Of a stretch of 64,000 nucleotides of DNA, positions 49,892 to 59,098 are shown piece by piece. The notes below the pieces were generated by a model. The model was not told the DNA's origin and ran no database searches. It saw only the letters and a list, made by a program, of their open reading frames with translations. The first letter of the stretch is position 1. Each line of letters starts with the position of its first letter. Where the stretch lies: contig NZ_PISM01000022.1 in assembly GCF_002929225.1 (NCBI RefSeq), positions 62,001 to 126,000 on the forward strand. The letters run 5' to 3'. The translations under genes and the position numbers were made by a program. The DNA is from Stutzerimonas kunmingensis (GTDB lineage Bacteria > Pseudomonadota > Gammaproteobacteria > Pseudomonadales > Pseudomonadaceae).

Positions 49892-51439
49892 ATGCAAAAG
49901 AACCACCACGAACCGGACCCACTTCGCGACCAACTGGTGCTGCTGACCGACAGCAAAGCCAACATTCTCTACGCCAGCCCGGCGCTGTGCCGGCAACTCG
50001 GCGCATCCGCGGCGTCGCTGGAAGGGCGTCCGGCATCCCTGCTGCGTCATCCGGACATGCCGGCCGGCCCGATCGCAGACCTGTGGAATACCCTGGGCCG
50101 CGGCCAGCCGTGGATGGGCATAATGAAGAACCGTAGCGCCGATGGCCGGCCATTTTGGGTCGATGCCTTCATCAGTCCGGTGTTCGATGGCGATGCGGTC
50201 AGCGAATACCAGGCGATCTATCGCTTGCCGGACGCCGACACCATCCAGCGGGCGGCGGACATCTACCGGGTCCGCAGCCAAGGCAAACAACCGGCGGCGC
50301 TGCGCTGGCAATGGCTGGGCCGCACCCGTGTCCAGGTGCTGCTGGCCGCGCTATCGTTCACCCCGCTCGGCCTGCTGGCCGCGAACACCGCGCCAGCCTT
50401 CGCACTGGTGCTGCTGGCGGGCGGCGTCGGCTTGTGTTGGCTGCTGCTGAGTCTGCATGCGCGCCCCTTCGCCCAACTGGTGGCTCACAGCAGACGGCTC
50501 GTCGAACATCCGATCAAGCAACTGATATACACCGGGCGGATCGATGAAATCGGCCAGTTGCAGCTGGGCAATCGCCTGCTGGAGGCACGCCTGGCATCGA
50601 TGGTGGCGCGCCTCGGCGACAGCAGCGGCCGGGTCGCCAGCCATGCCGAGCGTACCCGCGAGCTGCTCGGCAGCGGCAACCGCGCGGCCGAGCGGCAACA
50701 GCAGGCCCTCGATGCGATCAGTGCGGCGGTGGAACAGCTCGGCGCCACCATCCGTGAAGTGGCCCGCAGTACCAGCGATGCCGTCGGGCTTACCCTGCAG
50801 GCGCAGGCACTCAGCGCCGAGGGGCAGCGGCGGGTGGAGGCTGCGCACCAACGTATTGGCGCCTTGGCCGGGACGCTGGATCATTCGGCCGAGGCGATCG
50901 GCGTCCTGAGCCGGCACAGCCAGACCATCGGCGGCATTCTTGCGGTGATTCGCGGTATCGCCGAACAGACTAACCTGTTGGCGCTGAATGCCGCCATCGA
51001 AGCGGCGCGGGCCGGAGACAATGGTCGTGGATTCGCCGTAGTCGCCGACGAAGTGCGTTCCCTGGCCCGGCGCACCCAGGCGTCCACCGACGAGATCCAG
51101 CAAATGATCGAAGCGCTGCGCCAAGGCACGGGCGAGGTGGTCAGTCGTATGCAGCAGGGCTTGGAGCAGTCGCGAGCCAGCGTCGAGCAGGTCGAGGCCA
51201 CCTCTCAGGCCCTCACCGACATAGCTCGTCACGTCAGCGAAATCGCCGACATCGGCGGCCAGATCGCCGGGGCGGGTACGCAGCAGGAGCTGGCGGCCGA
51301 AGAGATCAGCCAGAAGCTTTGTGCTTTGCAGGAGCTGGCCCGCCATGGCCTTCAGCTGCAGCACGACACCTATGGTGTGGCGGACGAGGTGAGCCGCCAG
51401 GCGGGAAGACAGCGTGCCTTGCTCGCGCAGATGAATTAA
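49892..51439 (+). CDS. Aer-like PAS-domain chemoreceptor
   Basis: 515 residues from the ATG giving [14 protein letters not shown] (GAGGA upstream). The N-terminal PAS domain, with [40 protein letters not shown] and WVDAF, is of the Aer type that binds FAD. Two hydrophobic segments (about 155-200) follow, then the signalling hairpin [20 protein letters not shown]. Aer proteins guide cells by energy or redox state. Its place downstream of the DmpR-type promoter suggests taxis linked to phenol use, as known for Aer-like receptors in P. putida. FAD binding and ligand are inference. Confidence 0.8.
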   Translation: MQKNHHEPDPLRDQLVLLTDSKANILYASPALCRQLGASAASLEGRPASLLRHPDMPAGPIADLWNTLGRGQPWMGIMKNRSADGRPFWVDAFISPVFDGDAVSEYQAIYRLPDADTIQRAADIYRVRSQGKQPAALRWQWLGRTRVQVLLAALSFTPLGLLAANTAPAFALVLLAGGVGLCWLLLSLHARPFAQLVAHSRRLVEHPIKQLIYTGRIDEIGQLQLGNRLLEARLASMVARLGDSSGRVASHAERTRELLGSGNRAAERQQQALDAISAAVEQLGATIREVARSTSDAVGLTLQAQALSAEGQRRVEAAHQRIGALAGTLDHSAEAIGVLSRHSQTIGGILAVIRGIAEQTNLLALNAAIEAARAGDNGRGFAVVADEVRSLARRTQASTDEIQQMIEALRQGTGEVVSRMQQGLEQSRASVEQVEATSQALTDIARHVSEIADIGGQIAGAGTQQELAAEEISQKLCALQELARHGLQLQHDTYGVADEVSRQAGRQRALLAQMN

Positions 51440-51476
51440 CGACCAATACGGAGAAACCGAGGATTCGTTCGGAAAA

Positions 51477-51533
51477 CGTTACGTCTGGCGTAACGCTTGC
51501 TCGCTCAACTTGATTGATGACCTGTCGGTCATC
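51477..51533 (+). promoter_or_regulatory. Inverted repeats and sigma-54-like element upstream of mdcA
   Basis: Two perfect inverted repeats: CGTTACG-(TCTGG)-CGTAACG at 51477-51495 and GATGACC-(TGTC)-GGTCATC at 51516-51533. The first contains a T-N-A LysR-like core and may bind MdcR. TGGCGTAACGCTTGC (51486-51500) has the GG-N10-GC spacing of sigma-54 promoters but TGGCGT instead of TGGCAC. Which of these acts is open. Confidence 0.45.
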
Positions 51534-51576
51534 TCCCTACTGTGCGCTCCACATCGCGGAAATCTGTGGAGTCGTC

Positions 51577-53244
51577 ATGACAACAACAATATCCCCACCG
51601 CCGCAATGGTCGCGTCGTCGTGCTGAAAAAGCCCGCCGTCTCGACCAGGTGCGCAGCCTCGCCGATGGCGTGGTATTGCCGAGTGACAAGATCGTCGCGG
51701 CGCTCGAAGCGTTGATCGCTCCGGGTGATCGGGTGGTGCTCGAAGGCAACAACCAGAAGCAGGCGGACTTTCTCTCCCGTTCGCTGGCCCAGGTCGACCC
51801 AGGCAAACTTCACGATCTGCACATGATCATGCCCAGCGTCAGCCGCGCCGAGCATCTGGATCTGTTCGAGCGGCAGATCGCGCGCAAGCTCGACTTCTCC
51901 TTTGCCGGCCCGCAGAGCCTGCGCATCAGCCAGTTGCTGGAAGACGGCCTGCTGGAAGTCGGCGCCATCCACACCTACATCGAACTCTACTCGCGCCTCT
52001 TGGTGGACCTGATCCCCAACGTCGCGCTGGTCGCCGGCTTCCAGGCCGACCGCCACGGCAATATCTACACCGGCCCCAGCACCGAAGACACCCCGGCGCT
52101 GGTCGAGCCCACCGCCTTCAGCGATGGCATCGTCATCGTCCAGATCAACGAGATCGTCGACGAGCTGCCACGCGTGGACATCCCGGCGAGCTGGGTCGAT
52201 TTCGTCGTGGTGGCGGACAAGCCCTTCTACATCGAGCCGCTGTTCACCCGCGACCCGCGCCACATCAAGCCGGTGCACGTGCTGATGGCGATGATGGCGA
52301 TCCGCGGCATCTACGAAAAACACAACGTGCAGTCGCTCAATCACGGCATCGGTTTCAACACCGCGGCCATCGAGCTGATCCTGCCGACCTACGGCGAATC
52401 CCTCGGCCTGAAAGGCAAGATCTGCCGCAACTGGACGCTCAACCCGCACCCGACGCTGATCCCGGCGATCGAGACTGGCTGGGTCGAGAGCGTGCATTGC
52501 TTCGGCACCGAGCTGGGCATGGAGAACTACATCGCCCAGCGCCCGGACGTGTTCTTCACCGGCCGCGACGGCTCCATGCGCTCCAATCGCATGATGTGCC
52601 AGCTGGCCGGGCAGTACGCCGTGGACCTGTTCATCGGCGCCACCCTGCAGGTTGATGGCGACGGCCATTCCTCTACCGTTACCCGCGGGCGTCTGGCCGG
52701 CTTCGGCGGCGCGCCGAACATGGGCCACGACCCGCGCGGTCGCCGTCACCCGACCCCGGCCTGGCTGGACATGGCCATGCCCGGTGGCGAAGCGCCGGTA
52801 ACCATGCTCGAGCGCGGCAAGAAGCTCGTGGTGCAGATGGTCGAGACCTTCCAGGAAGGCGGCAAACCCACCTTCGTCGAGCAGCTCGATGCCATCGAGG
52901 TGGCGAAGAAGAGCGGCATGCCGCTGGCACCGATCATGATCTACGGCGACGACGTCACCCACCTGCTTACCGAGGAAGGCATCGCCTACCTGTACAAGGC
53001 GCGCTCGCTGGAAGAACGCCAGGCAATGATCGCTGCGGTGGCCGGCGTCACCAGCATCGGCCTGCGGCACAACCCGAAGGACACCGAGCGCATGCGCCGC
53101 GAAGGGCTGATCGCCCTGCCGGAAGACCTCGGCATCCGCCGCAACGATGCGACGCGCGAACTGCTGGCGGCCAAGAGCATCGCCGAACTGGTCGACTGGT
53201 CCGGCGGCCTCTACAACCCGCCCGCCAAGTTCAGGAGCTGGTGA
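51577..53244 (+). CDS. mdcA: MdcA, malonate decarboxylase alpha subunit
   Basis: 555 residues from the ATG giving [20 protein letters not shown], with GGAG upstream; the frame open from 51514 is not used. Typical stretches: [60 protein letters not shown]. MdcA is the acetyl-S-ACP:malonate ACP-SH transferase of the biotin-independent enzyme. First gene of the operon; coupled to mdcB. Confidence 0.95.
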   Translation: MTTTISPPPQWSRRRAEKARRLDQVRSLADGVVLPSDKIVAALEALIAPGDRVVLEGNNQKQADFLSRSLAQVDPGKLHDLHMIMPSVSRAEHLDLFERQIARKLDFSFAGPQSLRISQLLEDGLLEVGAIHTYIELYSRLLVDLIPNVALVAGFQADRHGNIYTGPSTEDTPALVEPTAFSDGIVIVQINEIVDELPRVDIPASWVDFVVVADKPFYIEPLFTRDPRHIKPVHVLMAMMAIRGIYEKHNVQSLNHGIGFNTAAIELILPTYGESLGLKGKICRNWTLNPHPTLIPAIETGWVESVHCFGTELGMENYIAQRPDVFFTGRDGSMRSNRMMCQLAGQYAVDLFIGATLQVDGDGHSSTVTRGRLAGFGGAPNMGHDPRGRRHPTPAWLDMAMPGGEAPVTMLERGKKLVVQMVETFQEGGKPTFVEQLDAIEVAKKSGMPLAPIMIYGDDVTHLLTEEGIAYLYKARSLEERQAMIAAVAGVTSIGLRHNPKDTERMRREGLIALPEDLGIRRNDATRELLAAKSIAELVDWSGGLYNPPAKFRSW

Positions 53245-54119
53245 TGAGTGCCCTCATTGCAAGACAACAGCCCTCGCTGGCCGAGCGGCTGGCGGATCTG
53301 GCGGTGCAGGCGCTGGTCGACGAGGCCGACCTGTCGCCCAAGCCCGGCCTGGTGGATCGGCGCGGCAATGGCGCGCACGACGACCTGCATCTGGGCCTGA
53401 TGCACGCCTCGGCGAACGCCTTGTGGCCGACCTTCAAAGCCATGGCCGACGCAGCGCTGGTGATTGGTGAAGTCGGCCAGCCACTGCGCGAGACGCTCGG
53501 CCAGCTGGGGCGTGATGGCGAAGCCGAGATGCTGCGCGTCACCGGCGGGGTGAATACGCACCGTGGTGCCATCTGGGCGCTGGGGCTGCTCAGCGCGGCA
53601 GCGGCACTCGAGAGCGCTGCGCGCAGCGCTCGGCCGATTGCCGCCAGCGCCGCAGCGCTGGCGCGCCTGAGCGATCCGGCCGCGCCGGCCAACCCCGACA
53701 GCCATGGTGCACGGGTCTGCCGCACCTACGGCGTGCTCGGTGCCCGTGAACAGGCGCAGCACGGCTTTCCCGCGGTCATCGAACAGGGCCTGCCGCAGCT
53801 GCACGCCAGCCGCCGCGCCGGTGCCGGCGAGCAGAACGCCCGGCTCGATGCGTTGCTGGCGATCATGAGTGACCTGACCGACACCTGCGTGCTGCACCGC
53901 GCCGGCCGCGAAGGTCTGACCCGCATGCAGGCCGGTGCCCGCGCCGTGCTCGATGCCGGCGGTTGCGCCAGCCTGGCCGGCCGTCGTCGGCTGCGCGCAC
54001 TGGAAGGCGAGATGCTGAGCCTTCGCGCTTCGCCGGGCGGTGCCGCCGACCTGCTCGCCGCCACCTTATTCCTCGACCGCCTGACGCCAGCCGCGTCGGC
54101 GCCGATTGGGAGCTATTGA
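53244..54119 (+). CDS. mdcB: MdcB, triphosphoribosyl-dephospho-CoA synthase
   Basis: 291 residues. ATG at 53244 shares a base with the mdcA stop (TGATG). CitG-like: [20 protein letters not shown] and [16 protein letters not shown] carry the conserved acidic and His residues. It makes the prosthetic group precursor for the acyl carrier protein MdcC from ATP and dephospho-CoA. Confidence 0.93.
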   Translation: MSALIARQQPSLAERLADLAVQALVDEADLSPKPGLVDRRGNGAHDDLHLGLMHASANALWPTFKAMADAALVIGEVGQPLRETLGQLGRDGEAEMLRVTGGVNTHRGAIWALGLLSAAAALESAARSARPIAASAAALARLSDPAAPANPDSHGARVCRTYGVLGAREQAQHGFPAVIEQGLPQLHASRRAGAGEQNARLDALLAIMSDLTDTCVLHRAGREGLTRMQAGARAVLDAGGCASLAGRRRLRALEGEMLSLRASPGGAADLLAATLFLDRLTPAASAPIGSY

Positions 54120-54121
54120 TC

Positions 54122-54421
54122 ATGGAAACCCTGTCTTTCGAATTCGCCGCCGGGCAGCCCGCCCGCGGCAAGGCCCTGGTCGGCGTGGTCGGCTCGGGCG
54201 ATCTGGAAGTGCTGCTCGAACCCGGCCAGGCCGGCAAGCTGGCGATCCAGGTGGTTACCTCGGTCAACGGTGCCGAGCAACGCTGGCAGCAACTGTTCGA
54301 GCGGATGTTTCGCGAACAGACGCCTCCGGCATTGAACATCGATATTCACGATTTTGGGGCCACACCCGGCGTAGTGCGTCTGCGCCTGGAGCAGGGACTG
54401 GAGGAGGTCGGCCATGACTGA
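54122..54421 (+). CDS. mdcC: MdcC, malonate decarboxylase acyl carrier protein
   Basis: 99 residues from METLSFEFAAGQPARGKA with GGGAG upstream. S25 in GVVGSGDLEVLLE is the serine that carries the phosphoribosyl-dephospho-CoA group in homologues. It holds the acetyl/malonyl group during the decarboxylation cycle. It overlaps mdcD by 8 bases. Confidence 0.93.
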   Translation: METLSFEFAAGQPARGKALVGVVGSGDLEVLLEPGQAGKLAIQVVTSVNGAEQRWQQLFERMFREQTPPALNIDIHDFGATPGVVRLRLEQGLEEVGHD

Positions 54422-55280
54422 TGTGTCCGCTAACACCGTGGCCCGTCTGCTGCAATCGCGCAGCTTCGTCGAGCTCGGTGCTCGCCAGCGTGCCCGCGCA
54501 CTGCTGGATGAAGGCAGCTTCCGCGAACTGCTCGATCCGTTCGATCGCGTCACCTCGCCCTGGCTGCCGAAGCAGGGCATCGTCACCCAGGCCGATGATG
54601 GCGTGGTGGTTGCCAAGGGCACGATCGACGGCCAGCCGGCGGTGATCGCCGCCATCGAAGGCGCTTTCCAGGGCGGCAGCATGGGCGAGGTCGGCGGCGC
54701 GAAGATCGCCGGCGCGCTGGAGCTGGCCGCCGAAGACAACCGCAACGGCATTCCCACCCGCGCCGTGCTGCTGCTGGAAACTGGCGGCGTGCGCCTGCAG
54801 GAAGCCAACCTGGGGCTGGCCGCGATCGCCGAGATCCAGGCCGCCATCGTCGAGCTGCGCGCCTACCAGCCGGTGATCGGCGTGGTCGCCGGCTCGGTCG
54901 GCTGCTTCGGCGGGATGTCCATCGCCGCCGGGCTGTGCAGCTACCTGGTCGTCACCCGTGAAGCGCGGGTCGGCCTCAACGGCCCGCAGGTGATCGAACA
55001 GGAAGCCGGTATCGAGGAATACGACTCGCGTGACCGTCCGTTCATCTGGAGCCTGACCGGCGGCGAGCAGCGCCACGCCAGCGGTCTGGTGGACGCCTAC
55101 GTCGCCGACGACACCGACGCCCTGCGCGCCGAGCTGCGGCGGTTGTTCGCCCAAGGCAAGCCAGCGCAGCCGCGCAGCCGCCGGCATACCTGGTTCCTGC
55201 AACGCCTGGCCGATGCCGACACCCGCGCGCAGCTCGATGCCGCGGCGGTGCGCGCCCTCTATCAAGGAGATGCCCAATGA
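54414..55280 (+). CDS. mdcD: MdcD, malonyl-S-ACP decarboxylase beta subunit
   Basis: 288 residues of the crotonase/carboxyltransferase fold. MGEVGGAKIAGALELAAED and GVVAGSVGCFGGMSIAAGLC are the expected oxyanion and binding stretches. It forms the decarboxylase with MdcE. The stop overlaps the mdcE start by ATGA. Confidence 0.94.
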   Translation: MTDVSANTVARLLQSRSFVELGARQRARALLDEGSFRELLDPFDRVTSPWLPKQGIVTQADDGVVVAKGTIDGQPAVIAAIEGAFQGGSMGEVGGAKIAGALELAAEDNRNGIPTRAVLLLETGGVRLQEANLGLAAIAEIQAAIVELRAYQPVIGVVAGSVGCFGGMSIAAGLCSYLVVTREARVGLNGPQVIEQEAGIEEYDSRDRPFIWSLTGGEQRHASGLVDAYVADDTDALRAELRRLFAQGKPAQPRSRRHTWFLQRLADADTRAQLDAAAVRALYQGDAQ

Positions 55281-56062
55281 GCCGTGGACTGAACTGGTTG
55301 CAAGCCCTGGCCGGTGGTCAGGCCCTGGCGGGCTATCCCGCCTCGGTGAAGGTGGTCGACGGCGAACTGGCCGGCCGCGCCGCGCGCTACATCGCCGTGG
55401 TGCCGGACGCCGAGAGCCCTTTCCCACGTGCCCGTCATGGCGAAGTCGGCCTGCTCGAAGGCTGGGGTCTGGGCAAGGCCGTGGATGAAGTCATCGAGGC
55501 CGACCGTGAGAAGAGCGACAAGCGCGTACTGGTCGCCGTGGTCGACGTGCCGAGCCAGGCCTACGGCCGCCGCGAGGAGGCCCTGGGCATTCACCAGGCG
55601 CTGGCCGGCGCGGTGGACGGCTATGCCCGTGCCCGCCTGGCGGGGCATCCGGTGGTTTCGCTGCTGGTCGGCAAGGCCATGTCCGGCGCCTTCCTCGCCC
55701 ATGGCTATCAGGCCCAGCGGATCATCGCCCTGCGCGATCCGGGCGTGATGGTGCATGCCATGGGCAAGGCCGCCGCGGCGCGCATCACCCTGCGCAGCGT
55801 CGAGGAACTGGAAGCGCTGGCCGAGTCGGTGCCGCCGATGGCCTACGACATCGACAACTACGCGACCCTCGGCCTGCTTTGGGAAACCCTCTCGGTGGAC
55901 AACATCGAGCAGCCCGCCGGCGGCGACCTGCAGCGGGTGCGCGAGTGCCTGCACAAGGCCGTCGAAGACATCGGCAGCAGCAGCGACCTGCGTGGCCGCC
56001 TCGGTGCGGCGAACCGCGAGGCGTCGTCCAGGGTGCGCGAGCTGTTGCGCGCGCAGTGGTAA
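55277..56062 (+). CDS. mdcE: MdcE, malonyl-S-ACP decarboxylase gamma subunit
   Basis: 261 residues. VDVPSQAYGRREEALGIHQA and LLVGKAMSGAFLAHGYQAQR match the gamma subunit, related to the carboxyltransferase alpha part. It completes the decarboxylase with MdcD. A 74-bp gap separates it from mdcG. Confidence 0.94.
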   Translation: MSRGLNWLQALAGGQALAGYPASVKVVDGELAGRAARYIAVVPDAESPFPRARHGEVGLLEGWGLGKAVDEVIEADREKSDKRVLVAVVDVPSQAYGRREEALGIHQALAGAVDGYARARLAGHPVVSLLVGKAMSGAFLAHGYQAQRIIALRDPGVMVHAMGKAAAARITLRSVEELEALAESVPPMAYDIDNYATLGLLWETLSVDNIEQPAGGDLQRVRECLHKAVEDIGSSSDLRGRLGAANREASSRVRELLRAQW

Positions 56063-56136
56063 CGGCTGGCGGCCGTCGAAGCGGCCGCTGACCCCGCCGG
56101 TAACCCGGCAACCAACAACAAGAGCAGGAGACTGCC

Positions 56137-56760
56137 ATGTACCAGCCTCAACATCCGCGGCCCCACGACCTGCTCTGGGGCATGCGCCCCGAGGAGTTGC
56201 CCGCCGATGCCCCGGCCTGGGCGCTCGCCGTGCTCGCCGCCGGCCAGCCGGTGGTGGTGCGGCGTGCGGTCGTCGCGGCCGGGCAGGTAGCGGTCGGCCT
56301 GCGTGGTGCCACACGCGACCAGCGCCTGGCCGCGACGATGCCGCTCACGGCGATCAGTCGCCGGCTTGCGCCGGAGGATTTGCGCGGACGCCAGGCGAGC
56401 GAGGACCTACCGGTGTTCCTCGTGCTCGCCGAACTGCGGCCGTTGCTCGATGCGCTGGGGCACGTCTGGGGCGTCACCGGCTCGGCGGGCTTCCAGCTCG
56501 CCAGCGGGCTGCCTGCGGTGCATCCGGACAGCGATCTCGACCTGCTGCTCAGAGCCGAACAACCGCTGCCGCGCAGTGAGGCGCGCCCGCTGTTGCAGCT
56601 GCTGGAAGGTCGCGCCTGCCGCGTCGACCTGCAGCTGCAAACCCCGCTCGGTGGCGTCGCGCTCTCTGAATGGGCCGGCGGCGCCGCGCGGGTGCTGCTC
56701 AAGAGCGCCACCGGGCCGCGCCTGGTCAGCGATCCCTGGGCCGAGGAGCGTGCCGCATGA
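56137..56760 (+). CDS. mdcG: MdcG, phosphoribosyl-dephospho-CoA transferase
   Basis: 207 residues. The nucleotidyltransferase-like acidic motif VHPDSDLDLLL is preceded by TGSAGFQLASGLPA. It attaches the prosthetic group to MdcC, the holo-ACP synthase of the system. GGAG precedes its ATG. Coupled by ATGA to mdcH. Confidence 0.92.
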   Translation: MYQPQHPRPHDLLWGMRPEELPADAPAWALAVLAAGQPVVVRRAVVAAGQVAVGLRGATRDQRLAATMPLTAISRRLAPEDLRGRQASEDLPVFLVLAELRPLLDALGHVWGVTGSAGFQLASGLPAVHPDSDLDLLLRAEQPLPRSEARPLLQLLEGRACRVDLQLQTPLGGVALSEWAGGAARVLLKSATGPRLVSDPWAEERAA

Positions 56761-57683
56761 GCAGCCTGTTTGCCTTTCCCGGCCAGGGCGCGCAGAAGCC
56801 CGGCATGCTCCAGCGTCTGCCGCAGGAGCCTGAAGTGCTCGAATGCCTGGCGCAGGCCAGTGCGGTGCTGGGCGAAGATGCGCGGCTGCTCGATTCGGCT
56901 GAGGCGTTGCAATCCACGCGTGCCGTGCAGCTCTGCCTGCTGATCGCCGGTGTGGCCGGAGCGCGGCTGCTGATGCGTGATGGCCAGCGGCCGGACTATG
57001 TCGCCGGGCTGTCCATCGGTGCCTACGCCGCGGCGGTGGTCGCCGGGGCGCTGGACTATCGCGATGCGGTGCGACTGGTTGCGCTGCGTGGCGAGCTGAT
57101 GCAGCGGGCCTACCCACACGGCTACGGCATGACCGCCATCCTCGGCCTGTCGCTGGGCACGGTCGAGGGCCTGCTGACGGAGGTCGCGGAGCCCGCCTAC
57201 CTGGCCAATATCAACGCCGACAACCAGCTCGTCATCGCCGGCAGCGACGCCGCCATGGCCGCAGTCGCCGCCCGCGCCAAGGCTCTCGGCGCCTCCTGTG
57301 CGCGGCGCCTGGCGATGAGCGTGCCCTCGCATTGCGCGCTGCTTGAGCAGCCGGCACAGCGGCTGGCCGAAGCCTTCTCCGACGTCAGCCTGCGCGCTCC
57401 GCAAGTTCGCTATCTGAGCGGCTCATCCGCACGCCCGATATTCGATAGCGAGCGCCTGCGCGACGACCTGGCCTTCAACATGTGCCGCGTCGTCGACTGG
57501 CACGGCACCCTGCGCACCGCCTACGAACGCGGCGTGCGTCTGCATATCGAACTGCCCCCGGGCTCGGTACTGACCGGCCTGGCACGACGGGTTTTCGAAC
57601 AGGGTACGCTGGCCGCATTCGACGGCGCCCGGCTCGATACGCTGGACGCCTTGCTGCGTCAGGAGGTAGGTCGAACCGAGTAG
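56757..57683 (+). CDS. mdcH: MdcH, malonyl-CoA:ACP transacylase
   Basis: 308 residues from the ATG giving MSSLFAFPGQGAQKPGM. The FabD fold shows FPGQGAQ and the serine nucleophile motif AGLSIGAYAA. It loads malonate onto MdcC to start or repair the catalytic cycle. Coupled to mdcG. Confidence 0.93.
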   Translation: MSSLFAFPGQGAQKPGMLQRLPQEPEVLECLAQASAVLGEDARLLDSAEALQSTRAVQLCLLIAGVAGARLLMRDGQRPDYVAGLSIGAYAAAVVAGALDYRDAVRLVALRGELMQRAYPHGYGMTAILGLSLGTVEGLLTEVAEPAYLANINADNQLVIAGSDAAMAAVAARAKALGASCARRLAMSVPSHCALLEQPAQRLAEAFSDVSLRAPQVRYLSGSSARPIFDSERLRDDLAFNMCRVVDWHGTLRTAYERGVRLHIELPPGSVLTGLARRVFEQGTLAAFDGARLDTLDALLRQEVGRTE

Positions 57684-57838
57684 AGCGTGCACGGGCTTGC
57701 CGGACCGGACGGTGCGGCAGGCTGCGGGAAACGGTCGACGCCGGCCGTCCCGCTCGATGGATAACAACAACTCACTTCGACAACAGGCGCATCGGGCCGG
57801 TACTGCCGGGCATCGGGCGCCACTGGAGGACAACAACA

Positions 57839-58249
57839 ATGATCATCTTCGGTGTGGCCTTTCTGGCCTTGTGCACGCTGAGCGGGCTGTTCGCCGGCGA
57901 ACTGCTGGGCAAGCTGCTCGGCGTGCCGGCCAACGTCGGCGGCGTCGGCATTGCGATGGTGCTGCTGATCCTGCTCGGCAGTTATCTGAAGAACCGTGGC
58001 CTGTTCAAGGCCGATACCGAACAGGGCGTGAAGTTCTGGAGCGCGGTGTACATCCCCATCGTGGTCGCCATGGCCGCGCAGCAGAACGTCTACGGCGCGC
58101 TGTCCGGCGGACCGATGGCAATCCTCGCCGGCGTCGCGGCGGTGGTGCTGGCCTTTGCCCTGCTGCCGGTGCTGGACCGCATCGGGCGAAAAAAGCCTGA
58201 GGCCGAGCCGGCCGCAGCCGTCAAACCTGTCGTCGGCGCGCGGGGGTAA
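57839..58249 (+). CDS. madL: MadL, malonate transporter small subunit
   Basis: 136 residues from MIIFGVAFLALCTLSGLFAG, with TGGAGGACAACAACA upstream; the longer frame from 57482 is a shadow. About four membrane segments, matching MadL, and a charged tail. It works with MadM as a malonate:H+ or Na+ carrier. 155 bp after mdcH, no terminator seen between, so cotranscription is likely. Confidence 0.9.
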   Translation: MIIFGVAFLALCTLSGLFAGELLGKLLGVPANVGGVGIAMVLLILLGSYLKNRGLFKADTEQGVKFWSAVYIPIVVAMAAQQNVYGALSGGPMAILAGVAAVVLAFALLPVLDRIGRKKPEAEPAAAVKPVVGARG

Positions 58250-58254
58250 CGGCC

Positions 58255-59019
58255 ATGTACGAATCTCTGATGAAAGTGGTGTCCGGCTACGGCCTGATCA
58301 GCGGCTTCGCCCTCATCGGCGCGACCATGTGGCTGTCCTACTGGCTGTCGGACAAGCTGACCAAGGGCCGTCTGCACGGCTCGGCCGTGGCGATCCTCAT
58401 TGGCCTGTTGCTCTCCTACATCGGCGGGGTGGTGACCGGCGGGCAGAAAGGGCTGGTCGATATCGCGCTGTTCTCCGGCATCGGCCTGCTCGGCGGCGCC
58501 ATGCTGCGCGACTTCGCCATCGTCGCCACCGGCTTCGGTGTGAGTGTCGATGAACTCAAGCAGGCCGGCTTCGTCGGCGTGCTGGCGCTGTTCGTCGGTG
58601 TGTTCGCCTCGTTCGTCGCCGGTGTCGGCGTGGCGCTGGCCTTCGGCTACACCGATGCGGTGAGCCTGACCACCATCGGCGCCGGCGCGGTGACCTACAT
58701 CGTCGGCCCGGTGACCGGCGCGGCGATTGGCGCCAGCTCCGAGGTGATGGCGCTGTCGATTGCCGCCGGTCTGGTCAAGGCGATTCTGGTGATGGTGGCG
58801 ACGCCCTTCGTCGCGCCGCTGATCGGCCTGAACAACCCGCGCGCGGCGGTGATCTTCGGTGGCCTGATGGGCACTTCCAGCGGCGTCGCCGGCGGCCTGG
58901 CGGCGACCGACGCCAAGCTGGTGCCGTATGGCTGCCTGACCGCGGCGTTCTACACCGCGCTGGGCTGCCTGCTCGGACCGTCGCTGCTGTACTTCGTCAT
59001 GCGCGGATTGTTGGGCTGA
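58255..59019 (+). CDS. madM: MadM, malonate transporter large subunit
   Basis: 254 residues with about eight or nine membrane segments; IGLLGGAMLRDFAIVATGFG, GPVTGAAIGASSEVMALSIA and GGLMGTSSGVAGGLAATDAK are typical. It is the main transport subunit. It begins 5 bp after madL and is followed by a terminator. Confidence 0.9.
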   Translation: MYESLMKVVSGYGLISGFALIGATMWLSYWLSDKLTKGRLHGSAVAILIGLLLSYIGGVVTGGQKGLVDIALFSGIGLLGGAMLRDFAIVATGFGVSVDELKQAGFVGVLALFVGVFASFVAGVGVALAFGYTDAVSLTTIGAGAVTYIVGPVTGAAIGASSEVMALSIAAGLVKAILVMVATPFVAPLIGLNNPRAAVIFGGLMGTSSGVAGGLAATDAKLVPYGCLTAAFYTALGCLLGPSLLYFVMRGLLG

Positions 59020-59047
59020 GCTGCCCCCCGCTGTAATTCCCCGCCAT

Positions 59048-59079
59048 ACGCAGCGCGCCCTTCAGGGCGCGTTTGCGTT
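59048..59079 (+). terminator. Terminator of the mdc-mad operon
   Basis: Stem ACGCAGCGCGCCC / GGGCGCGTTTGCGT (one internal bulge) with loop TTCA, just 28 bp after madM. The T-run is weak (TTTGCGTT). Confidence 0.7.
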
Positions 59080-59098
59080 CATCAAGGAATGCCGAAAG

